47,652 bases of DNA from Candidatus Bacteroides merdipullorum (GTDB taxonomy: Bacteria > Bacteroidota > Bacteroidia > Bacteroidales > Bacteroidaceae). The notes under the pieces are model-generated. The model ran no database searches and was not told the DNA's origin. It was given only the letters and a program-made list of their open reading frames with translations. Position numbers and translations under genes: made by a program. This document shows, piece by piece, positions 33,628 to 42,447 of the stretch (positions are counted from its first letter, which is position 1; each line of letters begins with the position of its first letter). The stretch covers positions 1 through 47,652 of the forward strand of contig DXCK01000062.1 in NCBI GenBank assembly GCA_019116045.1, written 5' to 3'.

Positions 33628-33722
33628 TGTGGCGTTGGCGGGGATTTGCTGTGCTGCTCAGAATGATAGGGCGTGGCGTTGACCAGGTTGAGGAATACAG
33701 ATTACCAGCCCCTTATGCCCGG

Positions 33723-33757
33723 AAATTCTTCATTCTTCGTTCTTCATTCTTCATTTA
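33723..33757 (-). repeat. 35-base inverted repeat, right copy
   Basis: Exact reverse complement of 33348-33382. The two enclose 340 bases holding the two 107-base palindromes. Confidence 0.9.
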
Positions 33758-33768
33758 GGAGTCTTCAG

Positions 33769-33801
33769 ATTCTTCATTCTTCGTTCTTCATTCTTCATTT
33801 A
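33769..33801 (-). repeat. 33-base further copy of the right-arm repeat
   Basis: ATTCTTCATTCTTCGTTCTT... identical to 33 bases of the right arm, in the same direction. A partial copy (TTCTTCATTCTTCATTT, about 33806-33822) follows and reaches into the 3' end of the DsbD gene. Confidence 0.85.
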
Positions 33802-33809
33802 ACTGTTCT

Positions 33810-35807
33810 TCATTCTTCATTTCTGAAGTTCCTGATCCCTGTTTCGAGAAACTCGACGTACTTGTCCACATCTTCGTCGTACGAATAGGAGCGGTTGAGC
33901 GGCTGTCCTTCGTTGTCGAGCAGGACGTAAAAGGGTTGAGCGTTCGCTCCGAACTTACTGCGTTGCAGGTAGCTCCACTTGTCGCCCACGGTGCGCAGGG
34001 TGCGCGTCGTCCCGTTTTCCTCGACCCGGATGGGGGCGGGCAGGGGCGTCTTCTCGTCTACGTAGAGGGTGATGAGCACATAGTCTTCGTTCAGCAGTTG
34101 GCGCACCTGCGGGTCGGTCCACACCGCCAACTCCATCTTCCGGCAGTTCACACAACCGTAGCCGGTGAAATCCACCATCACGGGCTTGCCCTGCTGGCGG
34201 GCGTAGGCCATACCCTGGTCGTAGTCGTGGAAGCGGGCACGCACTTCGTCGTCATACAGGTTGAAGTCCTGCGTCTGGAGGGGTGGGGCAAAGGCACTGA
34301 CAGCCTTCAGCGGAGCGCCCCACAGGCCGGGCACCATGTAGACGGCGAAGGCCAGCGACGCCAGTGCCAGGAAGAAGCGGGGAACGCTGACGCGCGTGGA
34401 GTCGTCGTCGTGCGGGAACTTCAGCTTTCCTAACAGATAGAGGCCGAGCAGGCCGAACAGCACAATCCACAACGCCAGGAAGGTCTCGCGGTCCAGCAAC
34501 CGCCAGCCGTAGGCCAGGTCGGCCACCGAGAGGAACTTCAGCGCGAAGGCCAGTTCGAGGAAGCCCAGCGTGACCTTTATCGCGTTCATCCACCCGCCGG
34601 ACTTGGGCATCGACTTGAGCCACGAGGGGAACAGGGCGAACAGCGTGAAGGGCAGAGCCAGGGCGAGCGCGAATCCGAACATGCCCAGCGCGGGCGCCAC
34701 TACGCTGCCGGTAGTGGAGACTTCCACCAGGAGGAAGCCGATGATGGGGCCCGTGCACGAGAACGACACGAGCGACAGCGTGAAGGCCATCAGGAAGATG
34801 CTGAGCAGTCCGGTGGTGCGGTCGGCCTTGCTGTCGACGGCGTTGCTCCAGCGCGAGGGTAGGGTCAGCTCGAACGCGCCGAAGAACGAGGCGGCAAACA
34901 CCACGAGCAGGAGGCAGAACAGGATGTTGAACACGGCGCTGGTGGACAGGTCGTTCAGCGCGCTGGCGCCGAAGAGCAGCGTGATGGCCAGGCCGAGCGA
35001 CACGTAGATGACCACGATGCTGGCTCCGTAGGTGATGGCGTCGCGCACACCTTTCCGTCGGTCCTTCGACCGCTTCAGGAAAAAGCTGACTGTCATCGGG
35101 ATGATGGGCCACACGCAGGGGGTGAACAACGCCACCAGTCCGCCCAAGAAGCCGGCCAGGAAAATGTACAGCCACGAGTGCGACTCCGTGCTGCCGGTCT
35201 CGCCGAAGTTTTGCAACCGGTCGACCACGGGCTCCCAGTAGGCCGGACGGTCCGTGCCGCTGTCCGTTGCGGTGGCGGGGGTGGAGGCTGATGCCGGGGT
35301 GCTGCCGTTCGGCGTGCCGGTCGAGGCGGCGGCTGCAGTGCCTGCGGGCCCGTTGCCGCGGTAGCTGAACTCAACGTTGGTGGGCGGCAGGCAGTTTTCG
35401 TCGTTGCACGCGCCGTATTGCAGATAGCCGGTCACCTCGTAGGCGCCGCCCGTCAGGCGGATGCGTTGGGCGAAGACGGCTTCCCGTCCTTCAAAATACT
35501 TCACTTTCATCTGAAACAGCGGGTCCATCTTCTCCACCACCTTGCCGCGCGGCTCCAGCGCACCGGCCGTCTCGGCGCCCGTCAGGCGGTCGGTGTTGAA
35601 CGTGGCGGCGATGGGCCCGCCTTCGGGCAGGTCGGTGGAGTAGACGTGCCATCCGGGGTCGATGGTGGCGGTGAAGACGATTTCGGCTTCGGTGGCCGAC
35701 AGTTGCTTCCATTCGTGCTTGAACTTCACGGGTTCCTGAATCTGGGCTGCCGAGTGCAGGGCCAGGGCCAACCCGAGCAGGAAGCTGAGGATGAATCGGG
35801 TGTACAT
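33810..35807 (-). CDS. dsbD: Thiol:disulfide interchange protein DsbD
   Basis: 665 residues, three parts. After a signal peptide (residues 1-20), an N-terminal periplasmic domain carries the cysteine pair in YGACNDENCLPP. About eight transmembrane segments (approximately 210-480) carry FTPCVWPIIP and FSCTGPIIG, the membrane cysteine pair. The C-terminal thioredoxin-like domain has DFTGYGCVNCRK (CxxC). DsbD moves electrons from cytosolic thioredoxin to periplasmic thiol proteins. It lies downstream of SusC/SusD and a TlpA-like protein, whose reductant it may be. The last codons (NEE) and the TGA stop are formed by the ATGAAGAATGA repeat. Confidence 0.9.
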   Translation of the reverse strand: MYTRFILSFLLGLALALHSAAQIQEPVKFKHEWKQLSATEAEIVFTATIDPGWHVYSTDLPEGGPIAATFNTDRLTGAETAGALEPRGKVVEKMDPLFQMKVKYFEGREAVFAQRIRLTGGAYEVTGYLQYGACNDENCLPPTNVEFSYRGNGPAGTAAAASTGTPNGSTPASASTPATATDSGTDRPAYWEPVVDRLQNFGETGSTESHSWLYIFLAGFLGGLVALFTPCVWPIIPMTVSFFLKRSKDRRKGVRDAITYGASIVVIYVSLGLAITLLFGASALNDLSTSAVFNILFCLLLVVFAASFFGAFELTLPSRWSNAVDSKADRTTGLLSIFLMAFTLSLVSFSCTGPIIGFLLVEVSTTGSVVAPALGMFGFALALALPFTLFALFPSWLKSMPKSGGWMNAIKVTLGFLELAFALKFLSVADLAYGWRLLDRETFLALWIVLFGLLGLYLLGKLKFPHDDDSTRVSVPRFFLALASLAFAVYMVPGLWGAPLKAVSAFAPPLQTQDFNLYDDEVRARFHDYDQGMAYARQQGKPVMVDFTGYGCVNCRKMELAVWTDPQVRQLLNEDYVLITLYVDEKTPLPAPIRVEENGTTRTLRTVGDKWSYLQRSKFGANAQPFYVLLDNEGQPLNRSYSYDEDVDKYVEFLETGIRNFRNEE

Positions 35808-35846
35808 AAATGCGATGCTTGATGGTTGATTTTCAGGGGAGATGAG

Positions 35847-35922
35847 CCAAACCGAACCGCTGGCGGCGCACCGGCTGTCGGGGCACGGCGCACCGCCGTA
35901 CGGGCTACGGTTCGGCGTTTGG
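35847..35922 (-). terminator. Hairpin between the SusD gene and dsbD
   Basis: CCAAACCGAACCG (35847-35859) can pair with CGGTTCGGCGTTTGG (35908-35922) with one bulge. No T-run follows on the minus strand, so it may only attenuate read-through from the susCD genes into dsbD. The rest of 35808-35991 shows nothing else. Confidence 0.35.
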
Positions 35923-35991
35923 TTGGTCAGTGTCCGACGCGGCCGCGGCTCTTGTCCGCCGTAGGGCCGGCCGTGTCGAAGGAGGGGGTGC

Positions 35992-37416
35992 TTAATAGTT
36001 CTGCGTCAGCGACGAGTTGTGCAACACGGCGTTTTGCGGGAAGGGGAACACCCACAGGGGCGAGTCCGGGCGGAGCGAGTACGTGCCGCCGTAGTCCGCG
36101 CCAAGGTCGCGGGTGATGGTTTCCGCATAGTCCGTCTCAGAGTTCCACCGCTTGCGGTCGCAGAAGTTGTCGAAGCAGCCGAGGAACTCCACGCGCTTGG
36201 CGTCTTGCAGCAGCTTCATGGCCTCGCGCTTGGTCAGCGACGCGGCCTGCGTGGCCAGCGGTTGGTAGTTTTCGATGCGCAGCGTCCGCACGCGGTCCAC
36301 CTGTTGCAGTCCGGCGGCGATGTTGCCCGCCCGGATTTGGCACTCGGCGGCGAGGTAGTACATCGTCTCCGACCGGATGCCGAACAGGTTGTACTTGATG
36401 TCGCTCACCTGGCACTGGAGGCAGCCGTCGGGCAGCATCGGATAAGGCTCCTGCCAAGCCGGGGTGCCGGAGACGTTGTAATACTTGTTCACGTAATCGT
36501 CGGCACTGATCAGGGCGGCCACCTCGGGCGAGATGGTGATGCCGTAATAGTCACCCAGGTTCGAGTTGTCGCTCCAGATGATGTAGTAGTTGTTCTGCGC
36601 CGTCTCGTTCAGCGTCCATACGCCGCTGCTTGCCACCGTGCTGCGGTCTTCGAGGGTGTTGTTCACCTGCAGCGCCCGTGTGGCATACTGCAACGCCTCG
36701 TCGTAACGCTTCATCTGAAACAGCACCCGGGCGCGCACGCCGTAGCCGAAGTCCAGGCCGAAGCGGCAGGGGTCGCTGACGTGCGTCTGCACCAGGTTGG
36801 CCAGCACCTCGTCGCTGCAGTCGGCCAGGATGCGTTCGTACACCTCGGCCACCGTGCGCTTGGTCTTCTGCTCGCTCACGTCGGTGTTGTCCACGTAGGG
36901 CACGCCGCCCAACTGGCCGGCCGTCGACGCGTCGTACTGCTTGGCGTACATGTTGACCAGCAAGAAGTGGTACCAGGCACGCAGCACGCGCGCCTCGGCG
37001 ATGATTTGGCGGCGTTTGACGTCGTCGCCCCCCGCATCGGGCGCCTTGGAGATGACCACGTTCATGTAGTTGATACTTTGGTAGAGGTTCTCGTACATGC
37101 TGCTCGAAGTGACCAGGTTTGCCCGGTCCACCGTCTCGTCGTAGGTGACGAGGGCATAGAGGATGCTGTTCGGGTTACTCAAATACTCCGGCAGGCCCTC
37201 CCACTTGCAGTACATGTTATTGCAGAGTATTTCGAACTCGTTGTCTTCCATGTACAGCTGGGGAACCTGGTTGAGCAAGGTTTCCAAATCGCTCAGCGAA
37301 GAGAGCGTCGTCTTGCCCAGCGGCACGATGTCCAGCTTGTCGTCGCAGGCGGTGCAGCACAATGCGGCTGCCAGCATCAGGGTGTGAAATATCTTTTTCG
37401 CTTTCATCTGTGTCAT
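35992..37416 (-). CDS. SusD/RagB-family outer-membrane nutrient-binding lipoprotein
   Basis: 474 residues. Lipobox ending at C24 (LCCTAC). Typical SusD layout: VPLGKTTLSSLSDLETLLNQ after the lipid site, helical TPR-like core (MYENLYQSINYMNVVISKAP; EARVLRAWYHFLLVNMY), and a C-terminal R-P-rich tail (YSLRPDSPLWVFPFPQNAVL). SusD caps the SusC channel and binds the substrate. It is shorter than most glycan SusDs. Starts five bases after the SusC stop (alternative MKAKK at 37407). Confidence 0.92.
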   Translation of the reverse strand: MTQMKAKKIFHTLMLAAALCCTACDDKLDIVPLGKTTLSSLSDLETLLNQVPQLYMEDNEFEILCNNMYCKWEGLPEYLSNPNSILYALVTYDETVDRANLVTSSSMYENLYQSINYMNVVISKAPDAGGDDVKRRQIIAEARVLRAWYHFLLVNMYAKQYDASTAGQLGGVPYVDNTDVSEQKTKRTVAEVYERILADCSDEVLANLVQTHVSDPCRFGLDFGYGVRARVLFQMKRYDEALQYATRALQVNNTLEDRSTVASSGVWTLNETAQNNYYIIWSDNSNLGDYYGITISPEVAALISADDYVNKYYNVSGTPAWQEPYPMLPDGCLQCQVSDIKYNLFGIRSETMYYLAAECQIRAGNIAAGLQQVDRVRTLRIENYQPLATQAASLTKREAMKLLQDAKRVEFLGCFDNFCDRKRWNSETDYAETITRDLGADYGGTYSLRPDSPLWVFPFPQNAVLHNSSLTQNY

Positions 37417-37421
37417 ACGTT

Positions 37422-40400
37422 TTAAAGGTTAAAGAAAAGGCTCATCGTGTAGCTGCGCGGCACGCGGTTGTAGTTGGTGCCGGTGACGGGGTTCACCGCT
37501 TCGGGGTCCAGCCCCTTGCTGTTGCGCGCCCAGGTGCACACATTGTTTATCTGGAAGCGCAGGCGCAGGTCGTTCAGCCCGATGGCGCGGCACACGCGCT
37601 TGCTGAAGTCGTAGCCCAGCACGATGTTCCGCAGCTTGACGTATCCGGCGTGCTCCACGTTCGTGTGGCGGTAAACGGCGTCATCCATGTCGTTGTAATG
37701 AATCTGCATGTATCCGTTGGCCGGCACGTCGGTGTCCCCTTGCCAGTAGCGCAGGTAGTCCTTGGGGACGGAGGCGTCGCCGAAGGCGCCCTTGTAGCCC
37801 GCCGAGTTGCCGATGGTGGCCGTCCACACGTCGTTGTCCGTTCGCATGTAGTGTCCGCCGTAGAAGTTAAACATCGCGGAGAGGCTGAACCCGTTCCAAG
37901 TAATCTCCGGAGTGATAGCGCCGCTGATGGTCGGCGTGTACGTACCGGAGAACACAGCGTCTTCCACCGTGAACACACCGCTGCCGATGGATTCCGTGTG
38001 CACTTCGCCGTCCTTGTCCCTCCAGCCCACGAAGTAGGTGCCGTCCTGCTCGATAAGCCCCGCGTAGTCGATGGAGAAGAGCGAGTTGAGCGGATAGCCC
38101 TCGTGCAGCGCCATGCTCAGGTATTCCGAGCCCGACTCCGGATAGTGCGACACCTTCGTCACCTTGTTCTTGTTGTAGGCCAGGTTGAATCCGAGGTTTA
38201 CGCCCCAGTCCTGCCTCTTGTGCGCCCGGAGGATTTCTCCTTGCAGTTGAAGTTCGACGCCCGTGTTCGTCATCTTCCCGTTGTTGATGGTTAGCGACGA
38301 CCATCCGGTCGTAGGGTCAAGGTCGGTACTGGTCAGCAGGTCGCTGCCTTTCTTTCGATAGACATCCAGTGATCCATGCAGACGATAGTTCATCACGGCG
38401 AAGTCCAGACCGACGTTCCACGTGGCGGTCTTTTCCCAACGCAACTGATCGTTGGGCGGCGTGAGGAGCGAGCCGGTCAGTGCGCCATTGTAGCGGTTGG
38501 TGTCGAGGCTCGCCGTCAGATAGGACGACACGCTGGAGTCGATGTTACCCGTCAGACCGAAACTGGCGCGCAACTTCAGCACGTTAATCCAGTCGAGAGG
38601 CTTGAGGAACGCCTCGTTGTGGGCGTTCCAACTGGCACCCACCGACCAGAGCGGGCGTCCGCGGAACTTCGGGTCGGTTCCGAACAGGTCGGTCTTGTCC
38701 ACGCGGTACGAACCGAACAGGCTGTAACGCCGGTCATACACATAGTTGGCCGTGAAGTAGTACGAGTAGTAGCGGTGCAGCACATCACTTGTGTCGAAAT
38801 TGCTGGGCGCACCGAACACGGCATAGTCCGAGCCCAACACCCCGGTATAGGGATTGTTGATGAAGGCCCAGTCCGTCTGCAGATTGAGGTTGGTCTGCGT
38901 CTGGTGGTCATAGCCGTACTTCAGGTCGCTGTCCGTCGTGGTGTGCGTCTGGCGATACTCGAAGCCCGCCAGCACGTCGATGGCGTGTGCGCCGAACTCG
39001 CGGTTGTACTGCGTCTGGGCACGGAAGGTGTAGAACTGGCTCGAAGTGTTGTACGTCGAGAGCAGGTCGCCGTCGGGCACCGCGTGGTTCACCTGTGTGT
39101 TGGTCACCTGCATCATGCCCAGGTAAGGGTCGAACCAATCGGTGTTCGGGTCGTTGAAGGCGGCATCCCAGTCGAAGTTCGGGTCTTGCACCCACTCCGT
39201 CACGCTCTGCGCCGTGGTGTAGAGGTTGTAGAGGCTCCGCATGTAGTGCGACTCGTTGTTATAGCGCGTCTGCGAGCGCGAATTGATGTCCTCGTACTGA
39301 AACTGTGCCTGGGCCGTCCAACCCTTGACGGGCAGGTGGAACAGCGTTTTCACATGGGTGCGCACGTTCGTGTAGCGGTACTTATTGAAGTTGTAGTTCA
39401 TCTCCTCCGCAAAGTTGTAGGTGGGATCCTTCAGGGCATAGATGGAGTTGCTGAAGGGCTCTTCGCCCGGATAGACATCGGCCTCCATGCGGCTCAAGTT
39501 TCCCGAGCCGTCGGCGGCGTACATGCTTTCGTAGGCTGAGAACGAGTTCATGCCGTCGTAACTACTCGTAGCGTGCGTCTTCGAACGGTTGTTCAGCACA
39601 TTGACGCCAAAGGACAGGTCCCACCACTTGTTCACTTTCAGGTCGCCGTTGTAGCTGAAGGAGAGCGAGTTTCCATACTCGCGCTGCACGCCCTGGTTAT
39701 CTCCGCGGTAGTTGATGGCGATGCTCGAGCTGAGCGACTTGCCTTTGACGCGGATGCCCAGGTTATACTGGTGGGTGATTTGGGTGCGGTCGTGCGCGTC
39801 CTGCCATTCTTTGCGGTAGTCGTTCCGAGCCCAGCGTTCGAGTGTAGCGTTCAGGTCAGCGTCGCTCAGTGTTCCCTGGTAGTTTTGTAGCAGCAAACGC
39901 ATTACTTGCGACTGGCTAAAGACGCGCCCGCCGTTGTAGTAGTCCAGCTGTTGCTGAATCAGGTTCGGGTCTTCCTGCAGCATGGCGTTGAAGTTGTATT
40001 TCTCCAACTGGATGATGTCGGCGGCCGAAGCCCAGTTGAAGTTGCCGTACCGTTGCTTCTCGCTGACGACGAGGTCGGCGTTGAAGTCGATGGAGACGCG
40101 CTCTTCCTTGGCCCGCTTGGTGGAGATGACGATGACGCCGTTCGAGGCGCGTGCGCCATAGATGGCTGCTGCGGCGGCATCCTTCAGCACGGTGATGTTG
40201 TCGATGTCGTAGGGATTGACGCTCTCGATGCCGCCTTCGATGGGCAGGCCGTCGACCACCACCAGCGGGCTTGTGCGGGCGTTGAACGTGCCGACGCCGC
40301 GGATGGTGATGGCGTCCTCACCGGTGGCGTAGCGGTCGGTGGTGACGGTGACCAAGCCGGGAATCTTGCCCTCAAGGTTGGCCGTTATGTCGCCCGTGTA

Positions 40401-40865
40401 GCGTTTGTCCATCTCCTTCGAGGTGAGGCTCTGGAAGGCGCCCGTGGCGTTCTCGCGCTTGATGTTCTGATAGCCCGTCACGATGACCTCGTCCATCAGC
40501 GTCACGTCCGGTTGCAGGACGACGCGGACGTACTTGGTGTCGTTCGTCAGCGGGAGGCGGGCGCTTTTCATGCCTACGTAGGAGATGAGGAGCACCGGCT
40601 CTCCGCCCTCGGCTATGATGGAGAAGTTGCCGTCGGCGTCGGTGATGACGCCTATCTGCGTGCCCTCGATGCGCACGGAGGCGCCGGGCAGGGGCTCTTC
40701 GTTCTCATCGAGGACGGTGCCCACGACGCTCTTCTTTTCGATGTCTTGCACTTCTTGCACCACCGTCTTGTGCGGACGGGGCTGTTGCGCCGTGGCCGGC
40801 AGACTGCCTGCTGCGGCGAACAGTCCGAGCAGGAGATAGGCTAAAGGTTTCGTCTTTTTGTTCAT
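37422..40865 (-). CDS. SusC/RagA-family TonB-dependent outer-membrane transporter
   Basis: 1147 residues. Signal peptide (LAYLLLGLFAAAGSLPATA), then a CarboxypepD-regulatory-like domain at about 45-130 (VVGTVLDENEEPLPGASVRI), a TonB plug with the SusC signature LKDAAAAAIYGARASNGVIV, and a large beta barrel ending in MSLFFNL, with the terminal aromatic residue needed for barrel assembly. It imports substrates in a TonB/ExbBD-driven way with the SusD lid. The neighbours are thiol-redox proteins rather than glycan enzymes. Confidence 0.95.
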   Translation of the reverse strand: MNKKTKPLAYLLLGLFAAAGSLPATAQQPRPHKTVVQEVQDIEKKSVVGTVLDENEEPLPGASVRIEGTQIGVITDADGNFSIIAEGGEPVLLISYVGMKSARLPLTNDTKYVRVVLQPDVTLMDEVIVTGYQNIKRENATGAFQSLTSKEMDKRYTGDITANLEGKIPGLVTVTTDRYATGEDAITIRGVGTFNARTSPLVVVDGLPIEGGIESVNPYDIDNITVLKDAAAAAIYGARASNGVIVISTKRAKEERVSIDFNADLVVSEKQRYGNFNWASAADIIQLEKYNFNAMLQEDPNLIQQQLDYYNGGRVFSQSQVMRLLLQNYQGTLSDADLNATLERWARNDYRKEWQDAHDRTQITHQYNLGIRVKGKSLSSSIAINYRGDNQGVQREYGNSLSFSYNGDLKVNKWWDLSFGVNVLNNRSKTHATSSYDGMNSFSAYESMYAADGSGNLSRMEADVYPGEEPFSNSIYALKDPTYNFAEEMNYNFNKYRYTNVRTHVKTLFHLPVKGWTAQAQFQYEDINSRSQTRYNNESHYMRSLYNLYTTAQSVTEWVQDPNFDWDAAFNDPNTDWFDPYLGMMQVTNTQVNHAVPDGDLLSTYNTSSQFYTFRAQTQYNREFGAHAIDVLAGFEYRQTHTTTDSDLKYGYDHQTQTNLNLQTDWAFINNPYTGVLGSDYAVFGAPSNFDTSDVLHRYYSYYFTANYVYDRRYSLFGSYRVDKTDLFGTDPKFRGRPLWSVGASWNAHNEAFLKPLDWINVLKLRASFGLTGNIDSSVSSYLTASLDTNRYNGALTGSLLTPPNDQLRWEKTATWNVGLDFAVMNYRLHGSLDVYRKKGSDLLTSTDLDPTTGWSSLTINNGKMTNTGVELQLQGEILRAHKRQDWGVNLGFNLAYNKNKVTKVSHYPESGSEYLSMALHEGYPLNSLFSIDYAGLIEQDGTYFVGWRDKDGEVHTESIGSGVFTVEDAVFSGTYTPTISGAITPEITWNGFSLSAMFNFYGGHYMRTDNDVWTATIGNSAGYKGAFGDASVPKDYLRYWQGDTDVPANGYMQIHYNDMDDAVYRHTNVEHAGYVKLRNIVLGYDFSKRVCRAIGLNDLRLRFQINNVCTWARNSKGLDPEAVNPVTGTNYNRVPRSYTMSLFFNL

Positions 40866-40931
40866 GGAAAGTTTGTTTTTTCCGGTTAATATAATAGGTA
40901 AATGTGCTGAGGCAGCCGCGGCGTGGCGAGG

Positions 40932-42326
40932 TCAGCGGGCCAGCGCGGCGTCGATGACGCTCTTGATGTCTTTGTCCGAAGGCCGGGCGGCGTTGACGTG
41001 GATGATGCGCCCGTCGCGTCCCACGATGAGGAAGCGCGGGATGGCGTTGATGCCCATGCGGTCGAGGAACTGCCTTCCGCTGATTTTCTCGAAGATGTAG
41101 TTCGGCCATCCGGGTTGGTCTTTGTCCACTTTGGCCTGCCAAGCACTTACATTATCGTCTTGGGAGATGCTCACGAAGACGATGCGCGAGTCGGACTTGT
41201 ACTGTTTCCACACTTTTTCGAAGTAGGGAATCTCGCGGCAGCAGGGGGCGCACCAGGTGGCCCAGAAGTCGATGTAGGCCACTTTGCCTTGGATGACCTC
41301 GTTCAGTGTGGTGCGCGTTCCGTCGCGGGCAATGAGGGTGGGGTCGGAAGGCAGGGTGTCGCCGTCTTTAATCTGGTTGGCGCGTTCGGCCAGGCGGCGT
41401 TCGATGTCCTCGGCGATAAAGGGTGCCTTGGCCAGTTGCGGGGCGATGGCGGTGCGGAAGGCCGTGATGTCGCTGTCCGAGGGTTCGTACATGAAGAACA
41501 TGGTGGTGAGCGTGTTGTAGAGGCTGTGCTTGTTTCCTTCGTTGGTCAGGGCGCTGTCGACGGCGTTAATCTGAGCGGTGAAGAAGGTGGTGAGGTCTAT
41601 CATCCGTCCCATGTTTGGGGTCAGGTTGGCCTGGTTGTACCAGTAGTTGATGAGGCCGCTGAGGCGTGTCTCGTCTGCATTGGGGTCGATGGTGGCCAGC
41701 AGTGAGTCGGCCTGCGCCTCGTTGTCGGCCTGGTTCATCATCCTGTCCAGGGAGAGGATTTGCAGGGTGTAGTACTTGTGCGTGGCGTCGGCCAGGCGTT
41801 GGTAGCGTGCGCGGGCCTCGGGGTTGCTGACGGCTTCGACGGCTTTCTGCGTCCGTTCGTAGGCTTGTTGCAAGTTGGTGTTCCACTCGTCGAGCTGGAA
41901 GGGATGGTCGGGTGTGGGCTTGAACGTCCAGGGCGAGAACGACTGGTAGAGGGTGTTGTTGAAGCGGCAACGGTCGAGGTTGTCGCCCGTGAAGGTGGCC
42001 CGGGTGCCGTCGATGTCGACGTGCGTCGAGCAGCCTTGCTTGACGAAAGCGCCGTAGATGTCTTGTCCGACATAGATGACGAGGTCGGCCTCGCCCGCTT
42101 TCAGCACGGGGTTGTAGGTGAAGGCTCCGGTCGAGTCGGTGGTCAGTTCTGTCACGATGTTCTCGCCTTCGTAGTCGTAGACGAGGGCCAGCTCGGTGGG
42201 TTCCGTTACGTTGATTTTTCCCTCCAGCAGCGGGGCGTCGGCTTTGGGGGTGCAACTGTGCATGAACAGTGCCGACAGGGCGACGAGGCCGAGCGGCTTG
42301 AAGCAGTCTGTAATGAATGTGTGCAT
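40932..42326 (-). CDS. TlpA-like thioredoxin-domain lipoprotein
   Basis: 464 residues from MHTFITD at 42326. Lipobox with C25 (FMHSC). Residues of about 28-130 form a beta-rich domain (DUF4369-like pattern, GKINVTEPTELALVYDYEG). The middle is helical. The C-terminal 145 residues are a TlpA/ResA thioredoxin fold with the active site FWATWCAPCCRE. A periplasm- or surface-side thiol reductase or isomerase. It is first in the operon TlpA-SusC-SusD, with a promoter upstream. Confidence 0.9.
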   Translation of the reverse strand: MHTFITDCFKPLGLVALSALFMHSCTPKADAPLLEGKINVTEPTELALVYDYEGENIVTELTTDSTGAFTYNPVLKAGEADLVIYVGQDIYGAFVKQGCSTHVDIDGTRATFTGDNLDRCRFNNTLYQSFSPWTFKPTPDHPFQLDEWNTNLQQAYERTQKAVEAVSNPEARARYQRLADATHKYYTLQILSLDRMMNQADNEAQADSLLATIDPNADETRLSGLINYWYNQANLTPNMGRMIDLTTFFTAQINAVDSALTNEGNKHSLYNTLTTMFFMYEPSDSDITAFRTAIAPQLAKAPFIAEDIERRLAERANQIKDGDTLPSDPTLIARDGTRTTLNEVIQGKVAYIDFWATWCAPCCREIPYFEKVWKQYKSDSRIVFVSISQDDNVSAWQAKVDKDQPGWPNYIFEKISGRQFLDRMGINAIPRFLIVGRDGRIIHVNAARPSDKDIKSVIDAALAR

Positions 42327-42362
42327 GTCTCGATTGATTTTTGGTTCAACTTTTTCTTTCGG

Positions 42363-42392
42363 CAAAGGAAAGTAAAAATACCGTAAAATCAA
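42363..42392 (-). promoter_or_regulatory. Promoter of the TlpA-SusC-SusD operon
   Basis: Minus-strand TTG (42392-42390), 19 bases, TTCCTTTG (42370-42363; one mismatch), 37 bases before the ATG at 42326. Confidence 0.6.
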
Positions 42393-42412
42393 TCGCTTAT
42401 CTTTTTCTGATT

Positions 42413-42425
42413 CGTCAATTTGACG
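42413..42425. promoter_or_regulatory. Inverted repeat CGTCAA-T-TTGACG above the SusCD operon promoter
   Basis: Perfect 6+1+6 palindrome 20 bases above the -33 element. It is well placed as a binding site for the AraC-type regulator encoded just upstream. Confidence 0.5.
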
Positions 42426-42447
42426 GATGAGGAAAAAAGAACGGGCG

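Noticed and set aside
36019..37425. A 468-codon plus-strand frame opposite the SusD gene
   Set aside because: SusD has lipobox, length and gene-order support; the opposite frame shows none.
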